Origin: Halomonas sp. HAL1
GTDB taxonomy: Bacteria > Pseudomonadota > Gammaproteobacteria > Pseudomonadales > Halomonadaceae
Reading direction: 5' to 3'
DNA: 64,000 nucleotides
Assembly (NCBI RefSeq): GCF_030544485.1
Contig: NZ_CP130610.1
Span: forward strand, 1,116,001-1,180,000
Shown here: positions 47,557-55,966 of the stretch, piece after piece
Position numbering within the stretch: position 1 is the first letter of the stretch
Layout of the letters: each line of letters opens with the position of its first letter
Notes under the pieces: model-generated
The model's input: the letters and a program-made list of their open reading frames with translations, nothing else
Databases searched by the model: none
What the model was told of the DNA's origin: nothing
Made by a program: the position numbers and the translations under genes

Positions 47557-47872
47557 GCTAACCTCCAACCATCGAGAATGTCATCGTTTCACCATAAAGG
47601 AGAAATAAGTCAGTTCAGCGACAGTTGAGCCGAGGCTCTTCCTTCCTGTTAATCCCTTTCAACGCCTCCTTCCTTCACTTCTATTCCGGCCACCTCCTTG
47701 GGATTTATGTGCCGTTCTCTTTTGCTTATTAGTTGACTCTTAGCAGAGTTGGACTAATATACCATCCATATAGATGGTATATGGAATCCATTTGGATGAC
47801 TTTAAGGTCTGTCTAGATGTTTTAAGCCACAGCTAAAAGTCCCTGGCTACTAAGCACAACGAGGAACGACAC
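47557..47872 (+). promoter_or_regulatory. Promoter and nested palindromic operator of the RHH gene
   Basis: TTGACT (47733-47738) and TAATAT (47755-47760), 16 bases apart, form a good sigma-70 promoter. Overlapping and following the -10 are TATACCATC / GATGGTATA (47758-47781, 9-bp arms, 6-base spacer), CCATAT / ATATGG (47766-47784) and ATCCA-TT-TGGAT (47786-47797). The left part (47570-47730) shows no clear element. The dyads are likely targets of the ribbon-helix-helix protein encoded 76 bases downstream. Confidence 0.7.
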
Positions 47873-48289
47873 ATGAGCGTGCATGAAATGCGCCGCAAGG
47901 GCGGTGATTCCAGTGAGAAAATCACTATCAACCTTGGGGTGGTCGACCTGGGGCAGATCGATCTGTTGGTTCAGGAAGGTTTTTACTCCAACCGGACCGA
48001 TCTGATTCGCACCGCTATCCGCAATCAATTGTCGACCCATGCCGAGGTCGTTAAGGAAACCGTGACCCGTAAGGCGTTTGTGTTGGGTCTTGAGCATTAC
48101 AGCCGTGCAGATCTTGAGGCCCTGCAGTCAGCCGGGGAGAAATTACAGATCCAGGTGCTGGGCATGGCCAGCATTGCCGACGACGTGACGCCTGAGCTTG
48201 CCCTCGCCACCATTGAATCCGTGGTGGTTCTGGGCGCCTTGAACGCCAGCAAAGCGGTTAAGGTCGCTCTGGCAGATCGCATCCACTGA
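47873..48289 (+). CDS. Ribbon-helix-helix (CopG-type) transcriptional regulator
   Basis: A 138-residue protein. Residues about 15-55 form the RHH DNA-binding fold: the beta strand EKITINLGVVDLGQIDLLV, then the helix-turn-helix part FYSNRTDLIRTAIRNQLSTH, as in CopG, ParD and NikR N termini. The C-terminal ~80 residues (AFVLGLEHYSRADLEALQSAGEKLQIQVLGM) are helical and of unknown function, without the NikR metal-site pattern. It is followed 53 bases later by the PHB-depolymerase-like gene, probably in the same unit, and preceded by dyads typical of autoregulation. Confidence 0.8.
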   Translation: MSVHEMRRKGGDSSEKITINLGVVDLGQIDLLVQEGFYSNRTDLIRTAIRNQLSTHAEVVKETVTRKAFVLGLEHYSRADLEALQSAGEKLQIQVLGMASIADDVTPELALATIESVVVLGALNASKAVKVALADRIH

Positions 48290-48342
48290 ATAAATCACTC
48301 AGTAAACACTTAATACGTAATCATTGAATAAGGATATTGAAA

Positions 48343-49566
48343 ATGATCGATGCCACGATGACGAAGCGAATGGAAGAAGCGACGCGGCTAACCCGAGCGG
48401 GAAAACTGCAAGAGGCGATGGCTATTCTCCAGGGCAGCGCACCTGAATCGAGAGGCGCTGAAACGCCGAATACATCCTACCAGGAAGGCAATACCTTCGA
48501 CGGAACCTGCGAGGTCATCGACGAAGAAGCCACCGAATCGAAGCCAGAGCCTGCTGAGGCGCCATCCGGCGCATTCACACCCGGCGATATTAAGGTGCCT
48601 GCTGCATGGCGCGACAAGTGGATGAAGTTTCGCGGTGGTATGGCGCAACCCGAGCAAGCACCGAGTGCGAGCGAGGAACCACAGCCCGGGGCGTTTACTG
48701 CCGGTCGGTTTACCAACTATGTGGGCTCGCGTGATTACAAACTGTATATCCCTAGCGGTTATACCGGTCAGGCGCTGCCGCTGGTGGTGATGCTGCATGG
48801 CTGCACACAGAACCCTGAAGACTTCGCTGCCGGAACCGAGATGAACCGGCTGGCCGAAGAGCAGCTGTGTTGTGTGCTCTATCCGGCCCAGCCGATGACC
48901 GCTAACAGCTCGAAATGCTGGAACTGGTTCAAAGCCGAAGATCAACAGCGCGAGGGCGGTGAACCCGCGATTATTGCGGGCATGACCCGCCAGATCATTG
49001 AGACCCATGGCCTTGATGAATCCCGCGTCTATGTCGCAGGCCTGTCGGCAGGCGCCGCCATGGCAACCACTCTGGCGATGACCTACCCGGATCTGTTTGC
49101 GGCGGTGGGCGTGCACTCCGGGCTACCCCACGGCGTGGCCCAAAGTCTTCCCGACGCCTTGGGCGCAATGCAGGGTGGCACAGGGCCTCTTGGCGGTGGT
49201 AAAGCGAAAGGGGCCGGTTGGGCATCGGCAGTGCCCGCGATTATCTTTCATGGCGACCGCGACACTACCGTGCACCCCAGCAATGCGGATCGAGTGGCCG
49301 CCCAGTACAGCACATCACGCCAAGCAGGGGCGAAGGTAGAGCAGGGAAAGGTGGCTAATGGCCATGCCTATACGCGTACCACACACCACAATGCGAAGGG
49401 CGAACCACACATGGAGCAGTGGCGCATTCATGGAGCTGGCCACGCCTGGTCAGGAGGCAGCACCCAAGGCAGCTATACCGACCCGAAAGGCCCCGATGCC
49501 ACCAAGGAAATGCTACGTTTCTTCTTACTTCACCAGTATCGTGAGCGTAACGATAGTTCAGCATAG
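48343..49566 (+). CDS. PHB depolymerase-family esterase
   Basis: A 407-residue alpha/beta hydrolase of the LpqC/PhaZ-like group (PHB depolymerase family 1). LVVMLHGCTQNPEDFA is the oxyanion region, GLSAGAA holds nucleophile Ser235, and GAGHAWSGG the catalytic His; the acid is probably in FHGDRDTTVHP. No signal peptide exists, so it would be cytosolic or granule-associated. An N-terminal ~120-residue helical and acidic extension (AMAILQG, TPNTSYQEGN) precedes the catalytic domain and may contact polyhydroxyalkanoate granules. ATG 48343 (AAGGA 8 bases upstream) is chosen over TTG 48337. Confidence 0.82.
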   Translation: MIDATMTKRMEEATRLTRAGKLQEAMAILQGSAPESRGAETPNTSYQEGNTFDGTCEVIDEEATESKPEPAEAPSGAFTPGDIKVPAAWRDKWMKFRGGMAQPEQAPSASEEPQPGAFTAGRFTNYVGSRDYKLYIPSGYTGQALPLVVMLHGCTQNPEDFAAGTEMNRLAEEQLCCVLYPAQPMTANSSKCWNWFKAEDQQREGGEPAIIAGMTRQIIETHGLDESRVYVAGLSAGAAMATTLAMTYPDLFAAVGVHSGLPHGVAQSLPDALGAMQGGTGPLGGGKAKGAGWASAVPAIIFHGDRDTTVHPSNADRVAAQYSTSRQAGAKVEQGKVANGHAYTRTTHHNAKGEPHMEQWRIHGAGHAWSGGSTQGSYTDPKGPDATKEMLRFFLLHQYRERNDSSA

Positions 49567-49640
49567 TTAGATGCTGAATTGGTTAACTACTGACGCTTAT
49601 CGAGTTAATTAGAAATAGGTCTAACTTAATAACGAATAAA

Positions 49641-49658
49641 TGCATTCATTATGGTGCA
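49641..49658 (+). promoter_or_regulatory. NtrC-type binding site
   Basis: TGCATTCATTATGGTGCA has a perfect right half TGGTGCA, an all-A/T centre and TGCA at the left edge, giving 11 of 14 arm positions of the TGCACCA-N4-TGGTGCA consensus. It lies about 110 bases upstream of a sigma-54 promoter and 75 bases after the preceding gene. Confidence 0.7.
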
Positions 49659-49732
49659 TGCAAACTTAAAAGTAGGGAGAGTTTTAGAGCATTGCTAACT
49701 CGTAAAGAGACTTGATATTGCTGGTTTTAAAG

Positions 49733-49745
49733 GAAGATATTGATT
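49733..49745. promoter_or_regulatory. IHF-like site
   Basis: GAAGATATTGATT matches the IHF consensus (read as YAANNNNTTGATW) at all but the first position and is followed by a T tract. It lies between the NtrC-like site and the sigma-54 promoter, where IHF bends DNA in such promoters. Confidence 0.5.
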
Positions 49746-49766
49746 TTTTATTATTAAATCGATTTT

Positions 49767-49782
49767 TGGCATATTAAATGCA
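49767..49782 (+). promoter_or_regulatory. Sigma-54 promoter of the ABC transporter-amidase operon
   Basis: TTGGCATATTAAATGCAG has GG at 49768-49769 and GC at 49780-49781 with the required 10-base spacing. Compared with TGGCAC-N5-TTGCA there is one mismatch in each element. Transcription would begin near 49793, about 28 bases before the first ATG, where AAAGG serves as the ribosome site. Confidence 0.68.
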
Positions 49783-49820
49783 GATTCAAGGAGACTCCGG
49801 CATCCCCAAAGGTTCTAACG

Positions 49821-50666
49821 ATGAACGCGTCAATTGCTATCGCAACTCCCCCCGCCCCGACGCTTAATGATCAAGGTATGCACCGCCAGAGCGTTATTTC
49901 TCTAAGCGGTGTTAAGAAGGCCTTCACAAGCCCCAGCGGTGAATCAATTCCTGTTATCGAAGATATCACTTTAGACATCAAGCAAGAGGAGTTCATCAGC
50001 ATCGTAGGGCCAAGCGGCTGTGGTAAGAGCACGATGTTCAATATCATCGCCAGTTTGCTCGAACCCAGCGATGGCAGTATTACCTTACGTGGTCGCGATC
50101 CAGCATGCGGTGCGCGTATTGGATATATGTTGCAGCGTGATTTGCTCTTTCCATGGCGCACCATTATCGACAACGTGTGCTTGGGGTTGGAAATTCAAGG
50201 CGTAGCCAAAGCTAAGCGCTATGCAATGGCCCGCGAACAACTGGCTCGTTATGGTTTGGCAGATTTCGCTGATCAATACCCCAGTACGCTGTCAGGTGGT
50301 ATGCGTCAGCGGGTTGCACTGATTCGTACGTTAATTACTGATCCAGACCTTATTCTTCTTGATGAGCCATTCTCAGCGCTCGACTACCAGACACGCTTGG
50401 TGCTTGAAGAAGAGATCGTCTCAATTCTTAAAGAGCACCATAAAACGGTGGTGTTGATTACCCACGATATTGGCGAAGCTATTGCTATGTCAGATCGGGT
50501 GGCGGTAATGACACAGCGTCCTACGTCAGTAAAGAAAATCTATGATGTGGGCCTATCCCGCGAACTTGGCTCCTGTTTAAAAGCGCGAAGTGATATCCGT
50601 TACCAGAATTACTTTGACAAAATTTGGGACGATCTAGATATCCAAATTTCGGGGGCCGAGCAATGA
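49821..50666 (+). CDS. NitT/TauT-family ABC transporter ATP-binding protein
   Basis: A 281-residue ATPase of the SsuB/TauB/NrtD type. Walker A is GPSGCGKST, the signature LSGGMRQRVALIRT, Walker B LILLDEPFSALD, and the switch His is in VVLITHDIGEA. The MRQR form of the signature and the C-terminal helix are typical for transporters of nitrate, sulfonates, nitriles or pyrimidines. The stop overlaps the next start (ATGA). The upstream NtrC/sigma-54 array suggests induction by nitrogen shortage. Confidence 0.92.
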   Translation: MNASIAIATPPAPTLNDQGMHRQSVISLSGVKKAFTSPSGESIPVIEDITLDIKQEEFISIVGPSGCGKSTMFNIIASLLEPSDGSITLRGRDPACGARIGYMLQRDLLFPWRTIIDNVCLGLEIQGVAKAKRYAMAREQLARYGLADFADQYPSTLSGGMRQRVALIRTLITDPDLILLDEPFSALDYQTRLVLEEEIVSILKEHHKTVVLITHDIGEAIAMSDRVAVMTQRPTSVKKIYDVGLSRELGSCLKARSDIRYQNYFDKIWDDLDIQISGAEQ

Positions 50667-51499
50667 GCGAAGCACAGTTCTATACCCATACTATTCGTGC
50701 CGGGAGTATTAAAGAGAACGATGAGCAGCGCGCGCGAAGTAGCTTCGTAACTGACAATTTATGGCGTGTTGCTGGCATAGGGTTAGTGGTTGTCTTATGG
50801 CAAATTGGCGTAATGACTGACTGGATTAATCCCTTTTTGATGGGTTCGCCAATGGGTATTGCGGCAGAAGCTTGGCGTCTGATTCAGTCTGGCCAGTTAC
50901 TTAATGACACCATTGCGACGGTTTATGCCACCGTTGTGGGGTTTCTGCTAGGCAGTATTCTAGGTTCTATCAGTGGGTTGCTGCTGTGGTTCTCGCGGAC
51001 TACCGCTCGTATTATTGACCCCTTCATGGTGGCTCTCAACGGCCTACCCAAGATTGCTCTGGCGCCGATGATTATCATCTGGTTTGGCTCCGGCATGCTG
51101 TCAAAAATTGCTCTCGCCTTCGTAGCCACCTTTGTTGTCGCTCTGCTCTCTGCCTATCAAGGTACGCATCAAATAGATCGCAACCTTATTAACTTGATGC
51201 GCTCGATGGGTGCCAGTCGTCGTGAAGTGTTTACCAAAGTAGTTGCGCCAGCGTCGTTACCTTGGATCATTTCCGCTTTCCGCTTAAATATTGGATTTGC
51301 CTTGATTGCTGAAATTGGCGGTGAGTTTATCTCTTCTGATCGGGGGTTGGGCCGCATGATTTTTGTCGCAGGCAACCTGTTTAATCTTAACGTCGTTTGG
51401 GTGGGCGTAATCACATTAATGATTGTGGCCATCGTGCTGTACGTCATCGTATCTCAGGTTGAGAAGCGCTTATTGCCATGGGAACAAGGCCAACGATAG
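50663..51499 (+). CDS. NitT/TauT-family ABC transporter permease
   Basis: A 278-residue membrane protein with about six spans and the EAA-like loop LINLMRSMGASRREVFTKVVAPASLPWI. A hydrophilic N-terminal stretch of about 30 residues precedes the first span. The frame opens at 50624, but ATG 50663 overlapping the ATPase stop is the natural start. It forms the channel of the importer with the ATPase upstream and the binding protein downstream. Confidence 0.92.
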   Translation: MSEAQFYTHTIRAGSIKENDEQRARSSFVTDNLWRVAGIGLVVVLWQIGVMTDWINPFLMGSPMGIAAEAWRLIQSGQLLNDTIATVYATVVGFLLGSILGSISGLLLWFSRTTARIIDPFMVALNGLPKIALAPMIIIWFGSGMLSKIALAFVATFVVALLSAYQGTHQIDRNLINLMRSMGASRREVFTKVVAPASLPWIISAFRLNIGFALIAEIGGEFISSDRGLGRMIFVAGNLFNLNVVWVGVITLMIVAIVLYVIVSQVEKRLLPWEQGQR

Positions 51500-51563
51500 A
51501 TGCAGCGAAGTAGGTAGTGCATCACCACTGTTCGTCAATCGATAACCTCAAGAGGCAGACAAG

Positions 51564-52544
51564 ATGAAATTTTCTTCCGTCTATAAGCATGCTGTTTTCG
51601 GTACTGGGCTACTCGCATTAAGCCCAACTGCACCGCTCCAAGCCGACGATATGGATACTATTTTAATTAATGAAGCCTTTCATTCGCTGCTCTATTTGCC
51701 GGTCTATGTCGCTAAACATGAAGGCATTTTCAATAATCATAATATTGACGTGCCGGTGGTGCGCTCAGCGGGATCAGGGCCTGCTGCTTTAGCATCAGTA
51801 TTAGCGGGAGAATCACAGTTTTCTGTTCATGGACCTGAGCACGTAGGTTTTGCTCAGGAGCAGGGGGGCAGCGGAAAAGCGATCAGTGCCGTGGCCAACA
51901 GTGCGCCTGTATGGGTCCTGGCTCATCCAGATCTCGACTATGACTCGCCTGCGGACTTGGCAGGCAAAGAGGTAGTCGTTGGGCTGGCGCCTGGTACCTC
52001 GAATACACTTATACGCAGGTTGATCGCCGATGCAGGGCTTGAAGGGGAAGTGGATGTCACCGAAGTACAGAATGGTTCTGAGCTGGGCCCTGTGCTCTCA
52101 GGGCGCGGTGATATTGCGGTTGCTTATCAGCCACAGGTTGAACAAGGCATATCTCAAGGTTTGGAGATTATTCATGCCTTTACCGATGACTATCCCGAGT
52201 ATGCCTTTTCAACTATTAACACTTCTCAAGAGATGATTGATGAAAACCCTGATTTAGTAAAACGGTTTGTGATGGCGATTAATGATTCACTGGAGTTGAT
52301 TCACTCTGATGTTGATATTGCAAAAGCAGTAGCACGGCTTGAATTTGGTGACCTGCAGGGAGAGGTGGTGGACGCTGCCGTTCAGCGTATGATTGAAAAT
52401 AGTGTCTATCCAGAGAGCGTAATGATTACTGAAGACGCTTTTACCAACGCGATTGAAATGCAGCAGTTCGTGGGCAATATTAAAGGCGATATGTACTACG
52501 AGGATATTGTCGATGCCTCATTTGCCAGTGAGGTAGTCCAGTAG
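51564..52544 (+). CDS. ABC transporter periplasmic substrate-binding protein (NMT1/SsuA-like)
   Basis: A 326-residue solute receptor with a Sec signal peptide (cleavage probably after PLQA). The mature protein begins DDMDTILINEAFHSLLYLPVYVAKHEGIF, the usual N terminus of the NMT1/THI5-like and SsuA/TauA group, and contains LAGKEVVVGLAPGTSNTLIRRLI from the inter-lobe region. The ligand cannot be read from sequence; the adjoining amidase suggests an amide-containing or nitrile-derived compound. It is followed by a stem-loop that may raise its transcript level over the amidase. Confidence 0.88.
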   Translation: MKFSSVYKHAVFGTGLLALSPTAPLQADDMDTILINEAFHSLLYLPVYVAKHEGIFNNHNIDVPVVRSAGSGPAALASVLAGESQFSVHGPEHVGFAQEQGGSGKAISAVANSAPVWVLAHPDLDYDSPADLAGKEVVVGLAPGTSNTLIRRLIADAGLEGEVDVTEVQNGSELGPVLSGRGDIAVAYQPQVEQGISQGLEIIHAFTDDYPEYAFSTINTSQEMIDENPDLVKRFVMAINDSLELIHSDVDIAKAVARLEFGDLQGEVVDAAVQRMIENSVYPESVMITEDAFTNAIEMQQFVGNIKGDMYYEDIVDASFASEVVQ

Positions 52545-52567
52545 TTTTCTTGTTTATAAAAAAGGGC

Positions 52568-52599
52568 AATCAAGTGGTGCTAGCGCGTGCCACTTGATT
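52568..52599 (+). other. Stem-loop between the binding-protein and amidase genes
   Basis: AATCAAGTGG (52568-52577) pairs perfectly with CCACTTGATT (52590-52599), and three more pairs with G-U wobbles can extend it inward. Only a TTT follows, so it is probably an attenuating or 3'-protecting hairpin within the operon. Confidence 0.6.
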
Positions 52600-52655
52600 T
52601 GTTCACAGGCATGAGCTGTTAGTAATAGCCTTTGATAGTTTTACAGGAGAGTGTT

Positions 52656-53927
52656 GTGACCATTGACCCCCATTTGACCATCGAGAACTATCAAGCTGCT
52701 TTAAAAGAGGGCAGTGCCGAGCCCTACGACTGGTGGCATTACTGCGCGGCCTATATAGAAAAACGCGAGCCCGAGGTACAAGCCTGGGAGGCGCTGGCAC
52801 CACGCTTGCCAGCGTTGCCTTCAGATGTAGATGTTGGCAGCGTGCCACTGTATGGAGTGCCTGTTGGTATTAAGGACATTATCGACACCACTGATATGCC
52901 CATTACCTGGGGCACTCGCGGTTATCTTAGCTCTCCTGGCTCACAATTAAACGCCGCGCTGGTCACGCTGTTGGAGGAGAATGGCGCGTTGATCATGGGT
53001 AAGACGGTGTCTACGGAGTTCGCCTATTTTACGCCGGGCAAGACCCATAATCCCCATGACCCGACGCGCACCCCCGGAGGCTCTTCAAGCGGTTCGGCTG
53101 CGGCCGTGGCGGCTGGGATGGTGCCGCTGGCATTTGGTACGCAAACGGCTGGCAGCATGATTCGACCAGCGAGCTATTGTGGCGTGTTTGGCTTTAAACC
53201 TACCTTTGGCACGCTTAGCTGTGACGGTGTTAAACCCTTTGCAGCTTCATTAGATACGTTAGGCTGGTTTACACGCCACATCGACGATGTCTGTACGACA
53301 TTCTCGGCGCTGACCAAGGCGCCTCCAATCTCCGCACTGGATAACCTCCAAGGCGTTCGTGTCGGCATACATAGCTTGCCGTTTGATGAACCGCTGGCGC
53401 CGGATGTTAAGCAGGCCCTGGCAAATGCCCAAGAGCGCTTTGAACAAGCGGGGGCAGAGATAGTGCCGTTAAGCCTGGATGCGCGATACGAAGCGCTGGT
53501 GGAGCATCAAAAAGTGGTGCTGGCCTACGAAGCGGCCCAATCGCTGGTGAGTGCATATCATGACTATGCCGCTAAGATGGGGGAAAAGCTGGTTGAGCTA
53601 ATCGAGCAGGGCAGGGTGACTAGCTTTAATCGCTATATCGAAGCAAAACGCGCCACCCGTGATATGCAGCAGGCGCTCTCGCAGGTATTTAGCGAGCAGG
53701 TAGATATCATTCTCGCCGCTAGTGCTCAAGGCGAAGCGCCGAAAGGCCTCGATGCAACTGGCGACCCGATTTACTGTCGGGCATGGACACTGTTGGGAGT
53801 GCCGTGCCTCAATTTACCGTTGAGCCAAGGTAGTGCCGGTATGTCGGTCGGTGTCCAGATAATCGCCGACCGCTGGCAGGATGTGAAGCTTTTACAGGTC
53901 GCCCTCACGTTGATGAAGGCGGGCTAA
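52656..53927 (+). CDS. Amidase (amidase-signature family)
   Basis: A 423-residue hydrolase cleaving C-N amide bonds. The Ser-cisSer-Lys triad is visible: Lys73 (YGVPVGIKDIID), cis-Ser143 in GGSSSGSAAAVA, and nucleophile Ser167 in TQTAGSMIRPASYCGVFGFKPT, with the family's 24-residue spacing between the serines. TQTAGSM replaces the more common TDTGGSI. No signal peptide is present. GTG 52656 with CAGGAG 6 bases upstream is chosen over TTG 52632. As the last gene of an apparent nitrogen-controlled import operon it probably releases ammonia from the imported compound. Confidence 0.88.
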   Translation: MTIDPHLTIENYQAALKEGSAEPYDWWHYCAAYIEKREPEVQAWEALAPRLPALPSDVDVGSVPLYGVPVGIKDIIDTTDMPITWGTRGYLSSPGSQLNAALVTLLEENGALIMGKTVSTEFAYFTPGKTHNPHDPTRTPGGSSSGSAAAVAAGMVPLAFGTQTAGSMIRPASYCGVFGFKPTFGTLSCDGVKPFAASLDTLGWFTRHIDDVCTTFSALTKAPPISALDNLQGVRVGIHSLPFDEPLAPDVKQALANAQERFEQAGAEIVPLSLDARYEALVEHQKVVLAYEAAQSLVSAYHDYAAKMGEKLVELIEQGRVTSFNRYIEAKRATRDMQQALSQVFSEQVDIILAASAQGEAPKGLDATGDPIYCRAWTLLGVPCLNLPLSQGSAGMSVGVQIIADRWQDVKLLQVALTLMKAG

Positions 53928-53938
53928 AAAGCCCAAAC

Positions 53939-53974
53939 GACAAAGGCGCCTTTGGGGCGCCTTTGTCTTTTATT
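53939..53974 (+). terminator. Intrinsic terminator of the ABC-amidase operon
   Basis: A perfect 12-bp stem GACAAAGGCGCC / GGCGCCTTTGTC with a 5-base loop is followed by TTTTATT. Confidence 0.92.
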
Positions 53975-54209
53975 GTTAGCCACTAAGAAGAAGCTGCGTT
54001 CTTTGCACACATCGAGACTGCTTTGTAGCGGTAGTATCTAAGTGCGTAGGGAGTGCTTGTAAAAAGATTTACCGCGCTTTCTTGTCATCGTTATTGCTGA
54101 CGCATCTTAATCAAGTATTTCAATTAGTAATAAATATTCTATTTATAGAACTAAAGTCCATATAGTTTGTGCCGATAACTACACCTCTCTTACTTATTAG
54201 GAAGTTGCC

Positions 54210-55835
54210 ATGCTTTCACGGTTCAAGATCGGTACACGGCTCGCAATGGCTTTTGGCTTGGTCTCGCTATTTCTTTTGGGCACTTTAATAGCTGGGATCA
54301 TGGGTATCACCTTTACGAAGAATACTGCCCAAAAAACCTTGGATACGGATGTAGCGCTAGCAAGCAATGCAGCGGAAATTCAGCGCCTTTCGCTGCAAGC
54401 CCGACGCTTTGAAAAGGATATTTTTATCAACATCAACAGTCCCGAGCGGGTAGCGGACTATCAGCAGCGTTGGGTGGCGACTATCGATGAAATTCAGGCT
54501 TCCTTCCAAGCGGGAAGCCAAATTGCCGATAAAGATAGCCTCAATGCGCTGTACCAACAGGCAGATAGCGCACTACAGGGGTATGAAGAAGGATTTATGT
54601 CGGTCTATCGTCAAATTGAACAGGGCGATATTACCGAAACCTCTCAAGCCAATCTAGCTTTCGGAGAGCATAAAGATAGCATCTACCAGCTTGAGGAATT
54701 GGCTGATGAAATTAGCCTAGTGGCTGATGCGGGAGTAAGTGTTGCTAATGAGGCAATAGATGCCGAGTATCGTTTAGCTATTTGGCAACTTTGTATTTTT
54801 GCTGGGGTGGCGCTGTTAATGGCCGCGGCGTTGGCTATTACCATAACGCGCAGTATCGTACTGCCGTTGCGAAGAGCCGTTGAGGTCGCCCAGCGTGTAG
54901 CAGAAGGAGATTTACGCCACGATATTGTATTCACCGGACGTGATGAAACGGCACAGCTATTGAGTTCTATGGCTCATATGAGCAAAGAGCTTACGACGCT
55001 GGTCGCCTCGCTACGTGACTCAAGCGAAAATGTCTTGCACGGCGCCAATGAGATTGCCCAAGGTGGTCAGGAGCTCGCCGCTCGCACTGAGCAGCAGGCA
55101 GCGGCCTTGCAGGAAACGGCTTCAAGCATGGAAGAGATGACAGCAACGGTTCGCCAGAACAGCGATTCAACCAAAGAGGCTGATACGCTGGCCCATGCTT
55201 CGTCACAGCAGATGCACAGTGGTGGTGAAGAAGTTGCACACAGCGTGGAGTTGATGCGTGAAGTGGCGGCGGCCTCACTCAGTATGAACAAAATCGTCGA
55301 AGCCATTGATGCGATTGCCTTTCAAACCAATATTTTGGCCCTGAACGCCTCCGTTGAGGCGGCGCGTGCTGGTGAGAAAGGTCGCGGGTTTGCGGTAGTG
55401 GCTACCGAAGTTCGTTCGCTGGCAAGCCGCAGTGCCGCGTCAGCCAGCGAAATTCGTGGAATGCTGGATGATACGCGCAAAAAAATAAAGCTGTGTTCTG
55501 ATCAAGCGGAGCGAGGAGCAACGACCATAGGAGAAACGGAAACGATGATCCAACGTCTTGCCCTGCTTATGGCTGAGGTGTCCTCTGCTACGCGAGAGCA
55601 AAGTAGTGGTATCGAGCAGATTAATACAGCGATCACTGAAATGGACTCAACAACTCAGCAAAATAGTGCGTTGGTTCAACAGTCGACGACCGCAGCATTT
55701 TCTCTGGAGGAACAGGCTGGGCGGCTTCGCGAGCTGGTAGCGGCGTTTCAAATTGATGATGCTAAGCTGAACCAGCTATCAGCACACACGCGTGCCATAG
55801 CTTTACCTTCGAGAGCCACACAGGCGGCGTTTTAA
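54210..55835 (+). CDS. Methyl-accepting chemotaxis protein
   Basis: A 541-residue inner-membrane receptor. An N-terminal span (about residues 12-33) is followed by a periplasmic four-helix-bundle ligand domain (about 34-190) and a second span (about 191-213). A HAMP domain ([18 protein letters not shown]) and the long signalling coiled coil with the hairpin tip [32 protein letters not shown] come next. Methylation-region Gln/Glu pairs are visible ([17 protein letters not shown]). There is no C-terminal NWETF-type pentapeptide for CheR tethering. The ligand is unknown; no chemotaxis operon is nearby. The 235 bases upstream are AT-rich with no firm promoter call. Confidence 0.95.
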   Translation: MLSRFKIGTRLAMAFGLVSLFLLGTLIAGIMGITFTKNTAQKTLDTDVALASNAAEIQRLSLQARRFEKDIFININSPERVADYQQRWVATIDEIQASFQAGSQIADKDSLNALYQQADSALQGYEEGFMSVYRQIEQGDITETSQANLAFGEHKDSIYQLEELADEISLVADAGVSVANEAIDAEYRLAIWQLCIFAGVALLMAAALAITITRSIVLPLRRAVEVAQRVAEGDLRHDIVFTGRDETAQLLSSMAHMSKELTTLVASLRDSSENVLHGANEIAQGGQELAARTEQQAAALQETASSMEEMTATVRQNSDSTKEADTLAHASSQQMHSGGEEVAHSVELMREVAAASLSMNKIVEAIDAIAFQTNILALNASVEAARAGEKGRGFAVVATEVRSLASRSAASASEIRGMLDDTRKKIKLCSDQAERGATTIGETETMIQRLALLMAEVSSATREQSSGIEQINTAITEMDSTTQQNSALVQQSTTAAFSLEEQAGRLRELVAAFQIDDAKLNQLSAHTRAIALPSRATQAAF

Positions 55836-55908
55836 TCAGCTAATGCGTGTGCGTATTCCACTAGGAAGTGAATCCACAAAGCTAATCAAAATACCGCCAG
55901 AACGATAG

Positions 55909-55944
55909 AAACAACAACGGCGCCCTAGGGCGCCGTTGTTGTTT
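55909..55944. terminator. Perfect 36-base palindromic bidirectional terminator
   Basis: AAACAACAACGGCGCCC (55909-55925), TA, and its exact complement GGGCGCCGTTGTTGTTT (55928-55944) make an uninterrupted dyad. It lies between the convergent chemotaxis-receptor and RNase II genes. The A/T-rich ends give modest U runs in both directions, so it can terminate both. Confidence 0.85.
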
Positions 55945-55966
55945 ACTGCGAGTAAACAAATACAGT

